DNA of 64,000 nucleotides from contig OKQS01000002.1 in assembly GCA_900290095.1 (NCBI GenBank), forward strand, positions 279,493 to 343,492, given 5' to 3'. This document shows, piece after piece, positions 19,501 through 27,444 of this stretch. Position 1 is the first letter of the stretch, and each line of letters starts with the position of its first letter. The stretch comes from Khoudiadiopia massiliensis (lineage in GTDB: Bacteria; Bacillota; Clostridia; Tissierellales; Peptoniphilaceae). The notes beneath the pieces were generated by a model. It ran no database searches, had not been told where the DNA came from, and was given only the letters and a program-made list of their open reading frames with translations. A program made the translations under genes and the position numbers.

Positions 19501-20667
19501 GTAAAACTTGAAAAAGCAAGAACTGCCACAGCCCAATGGACATCAATCAAGCATACAGTAACCTTTAAAACTATGGGCGGAACAGATGTACCAAGTCAAG
19601 AAGTAGTTCATGGCGAAAAACTTAAAGCTTTTGATCCACCCACATTAGGCGGCAAGGTCTTTATGGGTTGGAAAGAGGAAGGCAAAGAGAATGAAACAGC
19701 TTACTTTGACTTGACTTCAGCTATAAATGAGAACAAAACTCTGGTGGCTCAGTGGCAAGACTCGGTTCAAAACATTGATGAAAATGATACAGTAGAAGAT
19801 CAATTCATCAAAGTTATCTTTAAAAAAGGCGGTCATGGCAAGTTAAGCGTTGATGACACAGAACAAGTAAAATCAGTTGCTTACAAAGTTGATAAAACCT
19901 ACGATTTTAAAACAGCTAAGTTAAATGGCCTAATAGTACCAAAAGTTATAGCAGACACTTATTACAAAGTGAAAGAAGCAAATGACGGTTGGGACAAAGC
20001 ACTTAACTTGACACTTGCTTCAGGAAAAATTGAAAAAATCTTTACAGCACAATACGAACCAAAAGCAGACGTAATACCTATAGACCCGAAAGTTACGCCG
20101 GATGATAAACTCCAGGATGATAAACCGGAGGGCATGGTATTGGTAACCTTTAAAGTTTCTGATGACAATAATTTCTACATTCCAAACAATGCTAAATACT
20201 ATGTCAAAAAAGATGTAGAAGTCAGAGTACCGACGCCGGTTGTTTTGGAAAAAACTATTAACGCTGTATTTAATGGTTGGAAAGATGTAAAGCTAGTTGA
20301 TGAACCGATTGATCCAAACACAACTGATCCTGATGCAAAAAAACTTCAATGGGTAAAACAATCATTTAAAGACGATACAGTAATTAGTGATAAAACAGCA
20401 GATGAAATTAAACTTTTGATTAAAAAACCATTTGCAGGGGATAAGAGAATTTACATCAAACAAATGTCAGCGGATTCAACAGGGAAACTTGAACTTATAA
20501 GAGCTGGCAATTTAATAGAAACTGTTACTAACAAAAAGTTCACGAGAAGAAGAAAAGAATACAATGTATTTGATCTTACTAATGCATTGCAATCCGGAGA
20601 TATTATAAGATACTGGCAAGAAGGATCTTCTAGAATATCTGACAAAACAACAGAGATTATCAAGTAG
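13504..20667 (+). CDS. Giant secreted repeat protein with InlB-type repeats, no visible wall anchor
   Basis: 2387-aa protein. A signal peptide is clear (RNFLKKVCIWVLVLTMVLP, then a likely cleavage after PAEILARA). Parts in order: beta-rich N-region; Listeria-Bacteroides/InlB B-type repeats (FDTKGGTELPARTLY near nt 14260, VTLDPNGGS near 16130, LTYDAGEGTG near 19330, VTFKTMGG near 19560); a Rib-like segment (EAFKDPNGNWTNDFAP near 17485); and at least six copies of a GYVKVTF...YYVNP module (nt 17911, 18190, 18776, 19060, 19804, 20134). It ends with a GDIIRYWQEGS domain and no LPXTG, CWB2, LysM or SLH anchor. I chose ATG 13504 for its AAAGGAG. It is 22 nt from the next surface gene, which does carry an anchor. 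Likely adhesin or matrix protein. Confidence 0.8.
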   Translation: MRNFLKKVCIWVLVLTMVLPWPAEILARANEGNQPYDSAKIVNNKVPVKPAKTDNAVDFIKNPAQPDIYTLRTDFKVQRGEKYYVDYQPYIASVGAAATQAEKDKVKQTIDLPALAGYDEPQDNFKIDYKTVFDAAKGKGQTGDATNGIRYQANEDFRYKAKPNKIKIKHVFQDLEDFTKYTNPDGSVGDETALFTTQQGNTGSTMEVSPLDKNDPRVKGFVPEADTITMQVPENATNFILEYRYNRAHYDVIFDTKGGTELPARTLYTGQVIPTIAEESIPTKVGGEFLGWKPSVDLKTKDGKTFKANEIIAVGTGGAIKNLDANLIMPASKVTFTAVWKDKEKAGYAVQFWAEKADHVDGATLADKYDFIGTRVYKDQTTGSRPDLDNEPVKDIVFPDLDQKRLNKIWNGDKFNRGKDLYLNKFYVYNQTLTHDQNKDPANVNLVKSVDSTGKTVYNIYYDRQVYELYFTKSNIENSFYPEIWGYDEAKGEQVKKGGPGNPYHYKARFNQLMLGWPNDAMQTKGFDKDMQSFGWGPNYVKPQWPEHLDTPPYRLNADQFLDMEKYDDKGGYVKTIDKGDGTSINLPWYNFTTLSFGIKQADNSMPHHMDFWMDGFKPGETIIRYDLYRSKADTNSDTYAPKYPKVQGFTPYGYKPGGPWPTIVEGNQENGRVDGDGIDELNAERAAVTPFPAKTYTVFGDELPLGKMRFISAFFNNADEFGDPDGWDGFDTNGYLRFKYTRNKYPLRFNYDPSTIKGDNEFNSTNQLQTFYEFPLKALSPTVDTGNEYKKDNPANLLDNPENLQKLGLTDLVFTDTDGKLKVKRPDNLSDQMVFKGWALDPAGTKLIWENPGEIMPNHPVNLYAKWGEPDYKWKVTLDPNGGSLRNIKEENLTTSRKKLQEGDIGQEEINTYAKKEANDGDKQVFTVIQRQKLVEPKKPTRKGYDFMGWEVIRYKKDNKGDYTTEIDTSYRDAYKVPELYSFGNDVVAPVYLKAIWVPNNRVDVKVEHYKLDKDFKLVEKLEDTLEDKRANYLVATTGDQQDDKYILATHEELTEKLTGDLKTTYEEYNKRVKGDNTFFQQFKVEPEKIDDGNGNLIPNPKVENNVFKFFYKPFRTREYKVNYIDERFKGKTNEAEGAIIGQEEVSNGNRHYDARNYRPIPGWKLTSAPQQQLFFDVNEKTNEFLGINGTGKHEITFYYKDVRVIEVSDKNDPVPEGYVRVTYKADKGGAFTDKDGNSKTELYYDVIKGLKSDLLPVPQELKDGEEKVADKYYITPETGKKFVKWDEKPLLNKNTLVENDTKDFYVFTAKFEWSGLSSSGLVRTEAFKDPNGNWTNDFAPKIEDLKKQLVWREKDQVKDLPEGTEIKLFDEAGNELTSDDQVYELVNEKKAADKDELVRTVNIKAKVTFKDGKETQELDIPITVYKNVYEALNKAGDKPLFLKEAEGKDAKDGGLKEILKDNDENRYIKVTIKPTGDMDSKDDKVYFVNPNAWVEIPEVKPDGSSTFVNWTADKDAQNENGVFDFTKRHKFTENTVISPSDAKDVVEQTDPNKKPDVPGTYVKVIVKTTDNATDETKFEKTFWVNPTKEVSIGVTNPTGKTVAADPTKVGAVGYTMKFSKWESTETTARTWEDKIVGQFTAETTIVAKYSVTPEVVKPQVPTTDTVHTPQGKTPTVDEIKAKITPPEGKTISKVTIVENPDVNNPGKSTAKVIVEYTDGSSVGTNEKPIEIPVEVHKNIIPEAPGGQRPKDALDNYVKVIFKAGTGGTVSGDLVYYVSPEVEVDMTESAGKVTKTPSIGYFVNGEKWTNTANKTLKGTFTDPETEFVFNFDKSDDIVEKSNDPSQVIPEGYVKVTFKTEDEAKGKLDGDVKEKIYYVNPTAGIKLVELADGQTAGDKQLAVPKTAPAANYEFGQWIEEIDTETAITSERIHVAKFKLAKVTLTYDAGEGTGTVPAKVEVDHGTSVRLARPEGLSKKNATFTGWKLDGEDTLYQPGDQVKLEKARTATAQWTSIKHTVTFKTMGGTDVPSQEVVHGEKLKAFDPPTLGGKVFMGWKEEGKENETAYFDLTSAINENKTLVAQWQDSVQNIDENDTVEDQFIKVIFKKGGHGKLSVDDTEQVKSVAYKVDKTYDFKTAKLNGLIVPKVIADTYYKVKEANDGWDKALNLTLASGKIEKIFTAQYEPKADVIPIDPKVTPDDKLQDDKPEGMVLVTFKVSDDNNFYIPNNAKYYVKKDVEVRVPTPVVLEKTINAVFNGWKDVKLVDEPIDPNTTDPDAKKLQWVKQSFKDDTVISDKTADEIKLLIKKPFAGDKRIYIKQMSADSTGKLELIRAGNLIETVTNKKFTRRRKEYNVFDLTNALQSGDIIRYWQEGSSRISDKTTEIIK

Positions 20668-20689
20668 AGAAAGGAGAGATTAAACTAGA

Positions 20690-23600
20690 ATGAAGAAAAA
20701 AATATCAGCAGGATTTTTAGCTCTTGTTTTTCTATTGCAAGCCTTCTTACCAGGCCTTGTATATGCAAATCAAGCAAATCCCAAATATAAAAAACCAATA
20801 TCTGAATGCCGTAGCACTCAAGATAATTTAATAACAATTGGTAAGCTAAAAGGAGTGGGATTATCTCAAGACAATCTCACTGCATCTATTTCCATAGAAG
20901 AAATAGAAGAAAAAAACCACAAGAACAAAGATGCTTTAGATGGATTGGAAATAAGTGATGAAAACATTCCTCAAGCGTTGATGAGTAGTAATTCTCCTTA
21001 CATCCAAGGCCAACAACCGGCTGACCCGGACAAACCAAAGTACTGGGCAAATGTACAGGGAACACTTACAACAAGAGGCATTGATGGTACTACCTTTGAT
21101 TGGGAAAAGATCTTAGGTAAAGGTGCAAAGGTCAAACTTTTGTTCACCCAAACAAATGGTAATGTTATGACGGGTGTAACTTATTCCCTATTAGTAGATA
21201 AAGATGGGACCTATACTTGGCATGGTAGTGATGGTAAACCTACCTACCTACCTTTATATGATGCAAATGGAAATCCATACACCTATAATGTCCAGATAGA
21301 AAGAAATTATGATAAAAATGTACAACTCATTATCCAAGAATCTAACGGTACACCTAAAGCTAAGTTTAGACAAGAAGGGGACAAACAAGTTGCAACCATA
21401 TCTTTTCTTGATATAGGGATTCAACAAGTGGCATCAACCAAGTTTGTATCAGAGTGGCACACAAGTGTTGCTGATGGAGATAGACCTCAAATTGAAGGTT
21501 ACTTCGAGGCTGATACTGACGTAGACAATGACTTTAATTTTCCTAAGAATGACACAACAAGAACTATATTAAGATCTAGTTTTGTAGAAAACTTTGTAGA
21601 AGATGAAGAGAATGGTCCATGGTCTTTCTTATCTTCTGAGATTGAAAAAACTCCAAAGACAGTAGAAGTTAAAACTACTACAGCAGGCTTAACTTTTGAA
21701 GAAAAAGACGGAGTTAAAACTGTTAAGTCAGGCGACCACAAGTTCAAATATGATTTCACTTATGATGTCATAAACGGCGGAAAGCTGACTATGACGGAAA
21801 TCATCCCCGTTACTTTCAATACTAACGGTGGTAAGTTTGCTAATTTTACAGCTCCTGATACTGAAACAAAAATTGTAAAAGAAGTTGAATATGATGGGAC
21901 TTTAACTGACAAGGCTGAAGATCCCACAAAGGACAGGGAAACTTTTAAGGGCTGGGCAACAACTCAAGACGGAAAGCCACTTTCTGAAGCAGATTTTAAG
22001 GTTGCTATACAAAATATCAAAGAAGCAAAAGAATTCTTTGCAATCTGGGACAACAATGAAATCCAAGCTGAAGAATTAACTGTTCACGAGTCCTTTAAAG
22101 ATGGAACAGGCTATGTCAACGACTTTATTCCTACACTTGACCAACTAAAGGGAAAGGTTAAGATTAAAGACGCAAATGGAGAGCCACAAGCGCTAGCGGA
22201 CACTGATACATTTGAGATATTAGATGATAGTGGCACCGCTATTACAGGCGATGCTTTAAAAGATTATCTTTACGGAAAGTTACAAGAAAAAGATAATCCT
22301 AATGATGAACCTACAAGGGTAGAAACTGTTAAGGCAAAAGTAACTCATGCCAATGGCACAATCCAAAAAGTTGATATACAAATCAAGGTTATTAAAAACA
22401 TATACGAAGCAAAGACTGAAACCAAACCACCTTTCTATGTTCCTAGTGATTATGTCAAAGTAACAGTAGACCCAACAACTAAGGCAACGGACCCGCAAAA
22501 AACTTACTACTATGTCAATCCGGCTGCGAATGTTGTAATACCGGGATCAGATCCGGTAGGAGCTGGCGATAACACATTTACTAAGTGGTTAATTAAAGGA
22601 ACTGCGGACGAGTATAAATTAGCTGATAAGCCAAGACATATGTTCACAGCAGAAACTACAATTGAAGCACAATATGTTTCTGATGTAATTCCACAAGAAG
22701 GAACGGAGAAGCCGAAGGAAGTACCAAAAGACTTTGTAAAAGTAACTTTTGTGCCAACAGATAAGGCTACTGATACAGCTGAAAAAATATTCTGGGTAAA
22801 TCCTAAAAAAGAAGTAACTATTCCGGTAAGTGATCCTGTAGGTAAAACTTACTATACATTCAATGAATGGAAGATTGGTGACGTTGAAACAGGAGAAACT
22901 TATACAGTAGGATCAGCAAAACAATTTACTGATGTAAATGGAACGACAATTACTGCAACTTATAAAGAATCAAAGAGTATTATTCCTTACGATCCAAGCG
23001 TACCGGATCCAATGGTTAGACCTGAGGGATATGTAAGAGTAACATTTGCAGCAGACACGGGATTAAAATTAACTGAGCAAAAAGCTTATTACGTAAAGAA
23101 AAATGTAGGTATTACACTTGGCAATGCGGAACTTAAAAAACCGGCCTATGAAGAACAAACCGGTTACAAGTTTGATAAGTGGGATAAGGAAGACAGTCTT
23201 GTAATTGAAGCTGCTGACATTGTAGTAACAGCAAAAGCAACAAAACTTGATAATGTTATTCCTGAAAAAGATGATAAGGGCAATCCTAATACTAAGCCGG
23301 AAGGCTACAAGGAAGTAACATTTGTTGTAAAAGCCGGTGACGAGAAGAAGGGTTCAATAGAGGGTGTTGCAAAATTCTACGTAAATCCAATAAAATATGT
23401 CACAATCAACCCACCAGCTACAAAAGCCAACACAGGTTATGAATTTGGCGCCTGGGATAAGGACACAACAATCCCAACAGTTTATGACAAGGATAAAACA
23501 ATCACAGGATCCTTTAACGAATTGAAAGCTGTAATTCCAAAGACAAATCCGGACGGAACAGAAAATAAACAACCGGCCGGCTATAAGACAGTCACCTTTG

Positions 23601-24988
23601 TAATAGATCCGGCAACAGGCGGACAAATTGTAGATGGTGAAGTTACAGTTTACTATGTAAATCCTGATAAGGAAGTAACAATAACTCCACCAAAGACGGC
23701 TGCGGAGACAGGGTATCAGTTTGATAAGTGGGCTCCAGATACGACTACAACAGCTAAGAAGTACACTAAAGACACAACAGTAAAAGGAAACTTCAAAAAG
23801 CTTGACGACATCATTCCTTCAACTGATGAGAATGGAAAACCAAATGCCAGACCGGAAGGCTATGTAACGGTTGAATTTAATAGAGGCGGATATGGTAAAC
23901 TCGATGGCCAAAAAGTCTACTATGTAAATCCCAAGGCAAATAAAACTATTGGGGACCTAATAAAACCAAAAGTAACTCCTGATGAAGGATATAAGTTCAT
24001 GAAGTGGGATACGGCGGACAAAGAGAAAATAGTAGGGTCCGGCTACATGGTAGTGATAGCTCTGTATAATAATATTGAGAAACCCTGTATCCCCGGAAAT
24101 AAGTGCGACGAGGGTGGAAGAATCGGCGGCAGCGACAGGATCGACACGGCTGTGGAGATCTCAAAGCAGTACTATAAGAGGGCTAAGACCGTTATAGTTG
24201 CAAGGTCGGACGACTTCCCCGATGCATTGACAGCCAGTGTACTTGCCAGGGCTCTGGATGCACCTATCCTGCTCACGAGACCCGAACATCTGAGTGAAAG
24301 CGTAAAGGCCGAGATTGAAAGATTGGGAGCCGATAAGATCTATATCATTGGCAGGGAGAATGCGGTATCGCTTGGTGTCGAGAAGGAGCTCAGAGGACTT
24401 GGAAGAGTTAAGAGACTTGGCGGCATTGACAGGTTCGAGACATCCACACTTGTTGCCAAGGAAGTTGTAAGCATTGTGGGCAATAAGCATGTGGCGGTTA
24501 TTGCAACCGGTCTGGACTTTGCGGATGCTTTGTCAATCAGTCCCTTTGCGGCCAAGAACGGCTATCCGATCCTTCTGGTCAGACAGAACAAGGTGCCGAA
24601 GGTTATTAAGGAAACTATCAATGAACTGGGTATCAGAAATGTTTATATTGTCGGAGAGAATATGGCGGTTTCAAGGAGTCTTGAGAAGGAACTCCCGAGG
24701 CTGATTGAAAGGGTTGGTGGCATCGACAGGTATGAGACATCGGCCATGATCGCAAGCAATTTCTTCAGCAAGTCCAAGAAGGCCTTTATGGCTTCGGGCC
24801 AAGTCTTTGCGGATGCCCTGGTCATAGGACCTGTAGCGGCGAGGGAGAATGCACCTGTACTCCTTACAGCGAGAGAGAGGCTGCCCAAGGTTATGAAGAA
24901 GCATATCGACAATGCAAATTATCAAGATATTGTTCTGGTAGGCCTGAAAAATGCTATAAGCAGGGAAGTTGAAGAGGCTATTCGCTAG
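20690..24988 (+). CDS. Surface protein with GYVxVTF repeats and triple CWB2 anchor
   Basis: 1432-aa protein with a signal peptide (KKKISAGFLALVFLLQAFLP), a unique N-terminal region, an InlB-type repeat (VTFNTNGGKF near nt 21810), a Rib-like segment (near 22080) and six GYVxVTF...YYVNP modules at about nt 22444, 22730, 23025, 23303, 23580 and 23857; the last four are spaced about 277 nt, that is 92 residues. From nt 24110 three cell wall binding repeat 2 domains follow (GGSDRIDTAVEISKQYY, LGGIDRFETSTLVA, VGGIDRYETSAMIA), which in Clostridioides bind a secondary wall polymer non-covalently. Base composition shifts from AT-rich repeats to GC-richer CWB2 near 24095. Cotranscribed with the giant protein. 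Confidence 0.88.
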   Translation: MKKKISAGFLALVFLLQAFLPGLVYANQANPKYKKPISECRSTQDNLITIGKLKGVGLSQDNLTASISIEEIEEKNHKNKDALDGLEISDENIPQALMSSNSPYIQGQQPADPDKPKYWANVQGTLTTRGIDGTTFDWEKILGKGAKVKLLFTQTNGNVMTGVTYSLLVDKDGTYTWHGSDGKPTYLPLYDANGNPYTYNVQIERNYDKNVQLIIQESNGTPKAKFRQEGDKQVATISFLDIGIQQVASTKFVSEWHTSVADGDRPQIEGYFEADTDVDNDFNFPKNDTTRTILRSSFVENFVEDEENGPWSFLSSEIEKTPKTVEVKTTTAGLTFEEKDGVKTVKSGDHKFKYDFTYDVINGGKLTMTEIIPVTFNTNGGKFANFTAPDTETKIVKEVEYDGTLTDKAEDPTKDRETFKGWATTQDGKPLSEADFKVAIQNIKEAKEFFAIWDNNEIQAEELTVHESFKDGTGYVNDFIPTLDQLKGKVKIKDANGEPQALADTDTFEILDDSGTAITGDALKDYLYGKLQEKDNPNDEPTRVETVKAKVTHANGTIQKVDIQIKVIKNIYEAKTETKPPFYVPSDYVKVTVDPTTKATDPQKTYYYVNPAANVVIPGSDPVGAGDNTFTKWLIKGTADEYKLADKPRHMFTAETTIEAQYVSDVIPQEGTEKPKEVPKDFVKVTFVPTDKATDTAEKIFWVNPKKEVTIPVSDPVGKTYYTFNEWKIGDVETGETYTVGSAKQFTDVNGTTITATYKESKSIIPYDPSVPDPMVRPEGYVRVTFAADTGLKLTEQKAYYVKKNVGITLGNAELKKPAYEEQTGYKFDKWDKEDSLVIEAADIVVTAKATKLDNVIPEKDDKGNPNTKPEGYKEVTFVVKAGDEKKGSIEGVAKFYVNPIKYVTINPPATKANTGYEFGAWDKDTTIPTVYDKDKTITGSFNELKAVIPKTNPDGTENKQPAGYKTVTFVIDPATGGQIVDGEVTVYYVNPDKEVTITPPKTAAETGYQFDKWAPDTTTTAKKYTKDTTVKGNFKKLDDIIPSTDENGKPNARPEGYVTVEFNRGGYGKLDGQKVYYVNPKANKTIGDLIKPKVTPDEGYKFMKWDTADKEKIVGSGYMVVIALYNNIEKPCIPGNKCDEGGRIGGSDRIDTAVEISKQYYKRAKTVIVARSDDFPDALTASVLARALDAPILLTRPEHLSESVKAEIERLGADKIYIIGRENAVSLGVEKELRGLGRVKRLGGIDRFETSTLVAKEVVSIVGNKHVAVIATGLDFADALSISPFAAKNGYPILLVRQNKVPKVIKETINELGIRNVYIVGENMAVSRSLEKELPRLIERVGGIDRYETSAMIASNFFSKSKKAFMASGQVFADALVIGPVAARENAPVLLTARERLPKVMKKHIDNANYQDIVLVGLKNAISREVEEAIR

Positions 24989-25038
24989 GCGAGAGCTAGA
25001 CTTGAACTGCGATTAGAAATAAGGAAGATGAAAGACCG

Positions 25039-25082
25039 GAAGTCCCGGCTCCCTTTGTGGGGGTCGGGACTTCTTCTATTTT
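25039..25082 (+). terminator. Intrinsic terminator of the surface operon
   Basis: GAAGTCCCG (25039) pairs with CGGGACTTC (ending 25073), followed by TTCTATTTT. It lies 50 nt after the CWB2 gene stop. Confidence 0.8.
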
Positions 25083-25105
25083 GTAGAAGCAGCGGCTTGG
25101 CCTGA

Positions 25106-25477
25106 GAATCATGGGGTTTGGCGAAATGTGGGAGACCCCATCTATTCAATTTTGGCGGAGAATCATGGTGATACGGCGAAAAGTGGACAACCCCATTGAC
25201 TCGATCCGGATCGAAAATCAAGGGGGTTTGGTAGAATGTAGACAACCCCTCTGACCCGAGCTTGAACAAAGATCATGGGGATATGTCGAAAAATACAGAA
25301 CCACCATGAAAAAGCTTGAGCCGAGGATCATGGGGAAAGGCTGAAATCCAGGCAACCCCCATGAAAAAGCTTGAGCAGGCGATCATGGGGAAAGACCGAA
25401 AATCGGATAACCCCATGGAAAAAGCTTGAACCGGTGATCATGGGGAAACGTCTAAAATGTAAAACCCTCATGAAAAA
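25106..25477. repeat. Palindrome array B (7 units)
   Basis: Seven units of the CATGGGG/CCCCATG family every 54-55 bp, between the surface operon terminator and the CPBP gene. Linkers are mostly GAAAAAGCTTGAGCCG. The fifth and sixth units are nearly canonical; others carry mismatches on one arm (for example AAGGGGG against CCCCTCTGA). Loops keep GGCGAAA, GTCGAAAA, ACCGAAAA cores. Beyond the array, ATAAAGTAGACACTTTT near 25506 resembles ATAAAGTGGACACCTTTT just after array C. A short AT-rich region with no feature I can name precedes the next gene. Confidence 0.85.
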
Positions 25478-25645
25478 TCTTAAAATTCTCTTTATACTAC
25501 TGCCTATAAAGTAGACACTTTTCTGACCTTTGATCCCGGGGCTTCTCATTTCACATTTTAATGTTAATATATATTTACAAAAGGCAGGCCATTATTAAGT
25601 TATACTTAAAAAATAAGGATGGAGCTTCAATATAAGTAAGAATGG

Positions 25646-26482
25646 ATGGGGGAAGAGATGAAAAAAAGGCACTTTCAAAAAAGATTGGTAACGGATGATG
25701 CAGGCCGGGGACTTTCGGGGGACCAAGGATCAAGTTTGGTAAGATATCTTCTTTTGGCTTTCGGGATTTCTTGGATAAGCTGGGGGCTGGAGGCAATTTT
25801 AGTAAAGGTGACTTCTCTCACAGCCACCCATCCTTTAGCACTTGCCCTATTTATTTTCGGAGGCTTCGGACCGACTATTGCCGGCCTATCAATGATCGAA
25901 GGCGGAGTTAAGCTTATTAAGGTCAGGAAACTTCTTTTTAGGGGTAATAAAGGGGGCTTAAGCTTGTTGTTTATGGCCCTTGTCTTGGAAACTGTGATAT
26001 TAACTTTTTTAAGTCGCGGGATAAAGCCGGGGATTCCAAAAAGTCCCATGCTGATACCTGTTGTATTGGCAATCTTAATTATGGCAAGCTTTTTATTCGG
26101 TGGAAATGAGGAAATTGGATGGCGAGGAACAATGCAGCCAATACTTAGAAAGAAATTTTCAGAGATACCTGCCTTTCTGTTAGTCGGCATAGTTTGGGTC
26201 AGCTGGCATATTCCACTTTGGTTTATTGAGGGGAACAGCCACCAACTTCAGCCATTCCTTCCTTTTGCAATTTTTGGCATTTGTCTAAGTGCCTGGCTCA
26301 GCCTGATTTATAAAAGAAGCGGAGCCCTTATCTACCCCATGCTCTTTCACGGTTGGACCAATACTCTATTAGGCGTTCTCAGTTTTGAGGAAAATATTTT
26401 ATATTATGTTTCGATAATTTCAATAACATCCTTGCTGTTATATTGGGATAAAATGAGCACAAAGGAGAGGAAAAATGAGTGA
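25646..26482 (+). CDS. CPBP family intramembrane glutamic endopeptidase
   Basis: 278-aa membrane protease of the CAAX-protease/bacteriocin-processing (Abi) family. The catalytic motif NEEIGWRG (EExxxR, about residues 153-160) and the second motif VSWHIPLWF (about 183-191) are intact, and seven to eight helices are visible. In bacteria such enzymes are tied to bacteriocin self-immunity or regulated proteolysis; the target is unknown. Two starts are possible: ATG 25646, and ATG 25658, which has GGGGAAGAG directly before it. It overlaps the next small gene by 8 nt. Confidence 0.85.
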   Translation: MGEEMKKRHFQKRLVTDDAGRGLSGDQGSSLVRYLLLAFGISWISWGLEAILVKVTSLTATHPLALALFIFGGFGPTIAGLSMIEGGVKLIKVRKLLFRGNKGGLSLLFMALVLETVILTFLSRGIKPGIPKSPMLIPVVLAILIMASFLFGGNEEIGWRGTMQPILRKKFSEIPAFLLVGIVWVSWHIPLWFIEGNSHQLQPFLPFAIFGICLSAWLSLIYKRSGALIYPMLFHGWTNTLLGVLSFEENILYYVSIISITSLLLYWDKMSTKERKNE

Positions 26483-26705
26483 GATTATAGACAAGAGTTC
26501 GGAGAAAGATAAATTGACCAAGAGCTTCCTGGCAATAAGCGCAGCCACGGCTGTGGTTTTTTCAATTTTAACCTTGGCAGCCATTTTAATAAAAGGGCCA
26601 TTTAAAGAGTTTTGGATGCAGGCCATCCCCTGGGTGATTTCCGGCCTTGCTCTTGCGCTTTTTATGGCCTTTTTAAGGATTTGTCAAAAAGATTATAAAA
26701 AATAA
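26475..26705 (+). CDS. Small two-helix membrane protein, unknown function
   Basis: 76-aa protein with a charged N-terminus (SEIIDKSSEKDKL), two predicted transmembrane helices (about residues 20-39 and 48-68) and a basic tail (CQKDYKK). No family recognised. The AAAGGAGAGG site and the 8-nt overlap with the CPBP protease gene support it as a real, translationally coupled gene, perhaps a partner or immunity component. Confidence 0.65.
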   Translation: MSEIIDKSSEKDKLTKSFLAISAATAVVFSILTLAAILIKGPFKEFWMQAIPWVISGLALALFMAFLRICQKDYKK

Positions 26706-26823
26706 AATGAATCTTACAGGGATTTTCAGTTTTTAACCGATATATTGGAAATTGGTGCATGGTATAATATTAATAAGACTCAGCCAAGTTAGTAAAACGA
26801 GAATAAATCAAATGGAGGTCTTT

Positions 26824-27444
26824 ATGATTGAGCAAATTATAGATGACAATGAGAAGATCTTGTGGCAGGGTAAACCGGATTTTCTTTTGTATGTTGTGGG
26901 AAAACCTTTTATATATCTTTTTGCTATTATTTGGGCCACTCTTGACGGATTACTGATTCCCAAGTTTTTTGAAGGCGCTGAGTTTTTCGGAAGTCCCTTT
27001 CTAATTCTTTTCTTCGTTTTGCACCTCTTTCCCGTATGGTTGGCTATATTCTTGCCAATATACAGGGCATTCAACTACAGAAATATAGAGTATGCGGTCA
27101 CGGATAAAAGGGTCTATGTCAGCGACGGCCTATTCGGCAGGGACATCAGCAACATTGAACATAGGGAGATCAGCAACCTTTCTGTCAATGTCGGAGTCTT
27201 GGAAAATATGAAAAAGGTCGGAACTATAAATCTTTCATATATGGGACCCTACGGGCCATATAACAGGGGGGACAGCTATAACATAAATACTAAGGGCCAT
27301 CAGCTCATCTCCATACCCAACCCCTATGAAGTATACAAGCTTATCAAAAAGGTATCCCTTGATGTCAGCACGGACCAGGCTTTCCCCAATGCCTATAGAC
27401 CCAATGAAAACACGGGTTACAGAACGGAATATAAGGAGAATTGA
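26824..27444 (+). CDS. Bacterial PH-domain (bPH2-like) membrane protein
   Basis: 206-aa protein resembling YdbS/YdbT-type proteins: an N-terminal DNEKILWQGKPDF motif, a two-helix membrane hairpin (about residues 25-85), then a PH-like beta domain with the characteristic YAVTDKRVYVSDGLFGR and ISNLSVNVGVLE segments. Function of the family is largely unknown. ATG 26824 follows GGAGGT by four nt; an earlier in-frame ATG at 26752 lacks a site. Its stop overlaps the ATG of the following oxidoreductase gene by one nt. Confidence 0.78.
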   Translation: MIEQIIDDNEKILWQGKPDFLLYVVGKPFIYLFAIIWATLDGLLIPKFFEGAEFFGSPFLILFFVLHLFPVWLAIFLPIYRAFNYRNIEYAVTDKRVYVSDGLFGRDISNIEHREISNLSVNVGVLENMKKVGTINLSYMGPYGPYNRGDSYNINTKGHQLISIPNPYEVYKLIKKVSLDVSTDQAFPNAYRPNENTGYRTEYKEN

